A DNA stretch of 64,000 nucleotides from Clavulina sp. PMI_390 (lineage: Eukaryota > Basidiomycota > Agaricomycetes > Cantharellales > Hydnaceae), in assembly GCA_015039315.1 (NCBI GenBank), contig WIDE01000007.1, forward strand, positions 652,871 through 716,870. Direction: 5' to 3'. A program made the position numbers and the translations under genes. How positions within the stretch are numbered: position 1 is the first letter of the stretch; every line of letters begins with the position of its first letter. This document shows positions 60,977-64,000 of this stretch, piece after piece. The notes below the pieces were generated by a model, which worked only from the letters and a program-made list of their open reading frames with translations, was not told the DNA's origin and searched no databases.

Positions 60977-62248
60977 ATGGCGTTTGTACACAGACTTCCA
61001 ACAGAGCTACTCGCTCATATATTTCTCTCCCTGATCGAAGACTTCCGCTCCTGGGAGGACTACTCGGATCTTCATCGCCATCGTTCTCTTCTGTGCGTTG
61101 TTTGTTCGCGTTGGCGAAGTATCGCACTATCCATACCCACACTTTGGGCCACCATATCTATTGGAGGTGCCACAGCGTTTGAGCAAGAAAACTCTGAGAC
61201 CTTAGATCTGCTCAAACTTCTACTCAAACGTCCAAGGAACAATACTCTCCTTTCCGTTCGCTTCATGCAATGCCCTCAGCCTTTGCTTGAGGGATTATGG
61301 GCAACCCTAAATCCTCATTTTTCCCGTGTCCGTAAAATGACCATAATCGCCGATCGGAATGTTTATTCCGATCTGCTCCCTATGCCGTCGGCCCCTCAGC
61401 TGAGGAGTTTAAAATATGTGGACACAATGCTGTACGAAGATGAGTTTGAACTCGTTAGACATATGAACGATGCACCTTTGCTTTGCTATTTGGATGTGGA
61501 GAACATATCCTGGAAAGCGCTTTCCAATATTCCACTCCGACAGCTTACGGCTCTAAGGCTGTCACGACCCAGAACTTGGAGACACATACCAGTCATCCAG
61601 TGGGCGGAGGTATTTAGTATTCTCCACCAGTGTGTCTCACTCGAGTTTCTCCATGCAGATTTACTTGGCTCGGGACTCGAACTCCTCCCGCAAGAAATCA
61701 TTGATCTCCCAACGCTGAGGGGCCTTACCATATCACGCCCTGAATTAACCTCCCATCTACGAACCCCTAAGCTGGAGTTCATCCATGGCCTCAAGCTTGG
61801 GGCTGCCTGCGACCCTCAACAATCTCTTCCCCACCTTAAACTTTATGTTGCCGAGGACGGCGATGAAAACCTTAAGCGATGGCGCATGCCGGGATCATTT
61901 GCTACAGTAGAGCGTCTACATTTCAAAAATTGTTATCGTTCTATACTCGTGCATGTCTTTCATATGCTCGTTGAAAAGAACTCAGTTGATGCCGTCCCTC
62001 TTGCCTCACTCCCTCATCTACGGATTTTGACACTCTCGCGGTTGAGGGGAAATAGGGAGCTTGCTCGGGTGATCATACCCTTGGTTCTCAAAATGCTTGA
62101 TTTCACTCCCAATCTACGCGTTGAGTGTGTTTGGGACGAGTTTTTTCCTAATGGTCCTACTGAAGAGCAGCAAGAGAAGTACGGACACCGAATCATTCCT
62201 CTGAAGAGCTTTTATGGAGAGATGCGCCCGTATGAGGAGTTGTTCTGA
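60977..62248 (+). CDS. F-box-like protein, tandem copy 2 (intact)
   Basis: A single exon encodes 423 residues. The N-terminal 45-50 residues form an F-box-like motif: LPTELLAHIFLSLIEDFRSW, then LCVVCSRWRSIALSIPTLWA, the usual L-P-x-E-L-L ... V-C-x-x-W-R pattern of basidiomycete F-box proteins. F-box proteins bind Skp1 in SCF ubiquitin ligases and present substrates. The rest has irregular leucine-rich-like segments (LDVENISWKALSNIPLRQLT, LTISRPELTSHLRTPKLEF, LASLPHLRILTLSRL) and a conserved end (LRVECVWDEFF, YGHRIIPLKSFYGEMRPYEE). The family is expanded in Agaricomycetes; the substrate is unknown. The start at 60977 is supported by alignment to copies 1 and 3. Confidence 0.85.
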   Translation: MAFVHRLPTELLAHIFLSLIEDFRSWEDYSDLHRHRSLLCVVCSRWRSIALSIPTLWATISIGGATAFEQENSETLDLLKLLLKRPRNNTLLSVRFMQCPQPLLEGLWATLNPHFSRVRKMTIIADRNVYSDLLPMPSAPQLRSLKYVDTMLYEDEFELVRHMNDAPLLCYLDVENISWKALSNIPLRQLTALRLSRPRTWRHIPVIQWAEVFSILHQCVSLEFLHADLLGSGLELLPQEIIDLPTLRGLTISRPELTSHLRTPKLEFIHGLKLGAACDPQQSLPHLKLYVAEDGDENLKRWRMPGSFATVERLHFKNCYRSILVHVFHMLVEKNSVDAVPLASLPHLRILTLSRLRGNRELARVIIPLVLKMLDFTPNLRVECVWDEFFPNGPTEEQQEKYGHRIIPLKSFYGEMRPYEELF

Positions 62249-62909
62249 AGAACTCCGAGGTGCGCATATGAACTGCTGTCATTCTACGGCTCTAGCCATC
62301 CCAATCTGATATCTTCGATAAATTATCCCTTTTTTTTTGGTCAACATTTCACATTATTGTGCTCTTACTGGCAATCTATTACACACAACAGGCTCTTGAT
62401 CTGAAATGACAACATCAGGGTGTCCCCAACTCTCTTGTTGTACTATGACCATCCTTCATGTTGTATTTGGTGTAGATTAGGCAATATAATATGTATTATC
62501 CTGTATCTGAATGGCGAGTACGTGGAAGCATTGTGCGTTCCACTAGGACATAGTACATAAAGCTATCTCGTCGTCTGGCCCAAAGTGATCAACCTTCTGA
62601 CCCCGAATTCTGTCCGAAACAAATAGTAGCTTCCACAAGAAGAAACGGGGGCGGCAGCCGGAAACAGAATCTACTTGATCGAAAATTATATAGCTCACAG
62701 CACGCAAGTCCATGGGTTTATGCAGAATTTCCGGTTACCTTGGGCAGGAACAGCAGGCATCACAGGGAATATCTCGGGTGAGTGGAGTGATGCTGCTGAT
62801 GATGGGGGGGAATACACCTTTCCCACGGTCACCCACCTTTCACATTCGAGGCCCGTGCAAGTGGAGCCAAACAAAGCAAACACACTCATTGATCTATGGC
62901 CCTGTTACG
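62249..62909. other. Intergenic region between F-box copies 2 and 3
   Basis: Contains a T-rich tract at about 62328-62338 and, near 62660-62740, sequence similar to the upstream region of copy 2. An open frame at 62675-63118 overlaps copy 3 in another frame and is not supported. Confidence 0.5.
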
Positions 62910-64000
62910 ATGGCAGTGGCACACAGACTTCCGGCAGAGCTACTTATCAAGATCTTTTACTATCTAATCCGGGATTTCCGTACTTGGAAACAGTATCCCG
63001 ATCTTATGAGCCTTCGCTTCACTCTGGGCGCAGTTTGCTCGCGTTGGCGGAGCATCGCACTATCCATGGCGGCGCTCTGGGCATCCATATCTATCGGGGG
63101 TGCTCACGAAAATGTTGAAAGCTACCCAGCTTCGCTGGATCTTTTTAAGCTCCACCTCGAGCGTTCAGGAAGCACTGCTCTCCTCGTCATTCGTTTCTTC
63201 GAATGCCCTCAGGCTCTGCTCGAGCAGTTATGGGCCGCTCTGGATCCTCACTTTTCTCGGATCAGGAGCATGAATATAATCACAATAAATAACGACTTTT
63301 CTCACCTGCTTCCTATACCACGAGGCCTCAAGTTGGAGACCTTGACTTATGCCAAAAAAGCGCGCTACGTGAGGCGCCTTGAATTCGAGTTTGACCTCCT
63401 CGAAAATGCACTTGATGCCCCTTCTCTTCGCAATTTGGACGTAGAAAACATATCCTGGAAAGCACTCTCCAGCATTCCGCTAGAGCAGCTCAGATCATTG
63501 AGACTGTCATTGCCAACAACTCTGACAGCTATGCCAGTGATTCACTGGAGAAGAGTATTTGAAATACTTCACCAATGCGTCTCCCTGATTGAACTTCATG
63601 CAAATTTGGTCGGCTCAGTCATCGAAGGGATTCCAGCAGAAACCATCGATCTCCCAAACCTGGAGCGTTTAACAACCTATCACCCTGAGCTCCCCTCCCA
63701 TCTACGAACCCCGAAGCTGGAGGTTCTCTACACCCTCAAAGGTGGAGCTGCCTGCGACCCCCAGCAGCCTCTTCCTTGCCTTACGATGTATGTTGCCAAG
63801 GAGGGGCTTGACAACCTCGAGCAATGGCGTATGCCAGATTCGTTTGCCGCTGTGCAGCACCTGCATTTCGAGAGATGCTCTCGCTCGGTCCTCATGCATA
63901 TTTTCCGAAAGCTCGTTCAGAACAACGCGCTCGACGGCGTCCATCTCACTTCCTTCCCCCATCTGCATACATTGAGTCTCTCCGACGTGATAGCACACCC
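62910..64000 (+). CDS. F-box-like protein, tandem copy 3, 3' end outside window
   Basis: The frame from ATG 62910 is open to the last base of the window (363 codons). It begins MAVAHRLPAELLIKIFYYLI and has the intact GAVCSRWRSIALSMAALWAS that copy 1 lost. It then matches copies 1 and 2 throughout: LFKLHLERSGSTALLVIRFF, LDVENISWKALSSIPLEQLR, SHLRTPKLEVLYTLKGGAAC, MPDSFAAVQHLHFERCSRSV, FPHLHTLSLSD. Several stretches (YHPELPSHLRTPKLE) are closer to copy 1 than to copy 2. About 60 residues are expected beyond the window. Role as for copy 2: probable SCF substrate receptor, by family inference. Confidence 0.85.
   Translation, partial: MAVAHRLPAELLIKIFYYLIRDFRTWKQYPDLMSLRFTLGAVCSRWRSIALSMAALWASISIGGAHENVESYPASLDLFKLHLERSGSTALLVIRFFECPQALLEQLWAALDPHFSRIRSMNIITINNDFSHLLPIPRGLKLETLTYAKKARYVRRLEFEFDLLENALDAPSLRNLDVENISWKALSSIPLEQLRSLRLSLPTTLTAMPVIHWRRVFEILHQCVSLIELHANLVGSVIEGIPAETIDLPNLERLTTYHPELPSHLRTPKLEVLYTLKGGAACDPQQPLPCLTMYVAKEGLDNLEQWRMPDSFAAVQHLHFERCSRSVLMHIFRKLVQNNALDGVHLTSFPHLHTLSLSDVIAH

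Noticed and set aside
62675..63118. Open frame overlapping F-box copy 3
   Set aside because: It is in a different frame from the copy 3 protein, which aligns with copies 1 and 2 from ATG 62910 to the window end.

Overview
The window is nuclear DNA of a filamentous basidiomycete, most likely an Agaricomycete. Genes are dense and cut by many short GT-AG introns of about 50-75 bp. The gene set (PEX5, COG6, QDE-1-type RNA-dependent RNA polymerases, a Lag1/TLC ceramide synthase, an SHS/JEN1-type carboxylate transporter, an F-box family) is typical of mushroom-forming and plant-associated basidiomycetes. A Rhizoctonia/Ceratobasidium-like source is only a guess. There is no operon logic; neighbours are mostly unrelated housekeeping genes.

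Layout. 1-2104: 3' part of a DUF4139 (mucoidy-inhibitor-A-like) gene. 2570-5381: PEX5, the peroxisomal import receptor, convergent with COG6 (5611-8789, minus). 9217-9713 (minus): a small acidic-tailed protein. 10531-13698: two tandem secreted six-cysteine proteins with identical exon architecture. 14629-30142: three complete tandem RNA-dependent RNA polymerase genes, the most striking feature of the window. 30596-32805: a disordered Ser/Pro-rich protein. 32971-34271 (minus): a polytopic membrane protein. 35211-36032 (minus): a lone retrotransposon Gag-like ORF. 36549-41569 (minus): a large AGC-type protein kinase. 41848-42878 (minus): a probable mitochondrial protein, divergent from ceramide synthase (43362-45354). 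45355-48130: a long stretch with no supported gene. 48131-50615: SHS-family carboxylate transporter. 51363-55737: GH2 beta-mannosidase, convergent with an RBR-type E3 ubiquitin ligase (56045-58302, minus). 59008-64000: three tandem F-box-like genes, the first frameshifted and the last running off the window.

The recurring theme is local tandem duplication: two secreted proteins, three RdRPs and three F-box genes sit among single-copy housekeeping genes. The RdRP array would act in RNA silencing (making double-stranded RNA for Dicer). All three copies keep the DYDGD catalytic triad and a spliceable open frame. Exon boundaries below were placed by eye, from GT/AG sites, reading frame and comparison of paralogues in the window.
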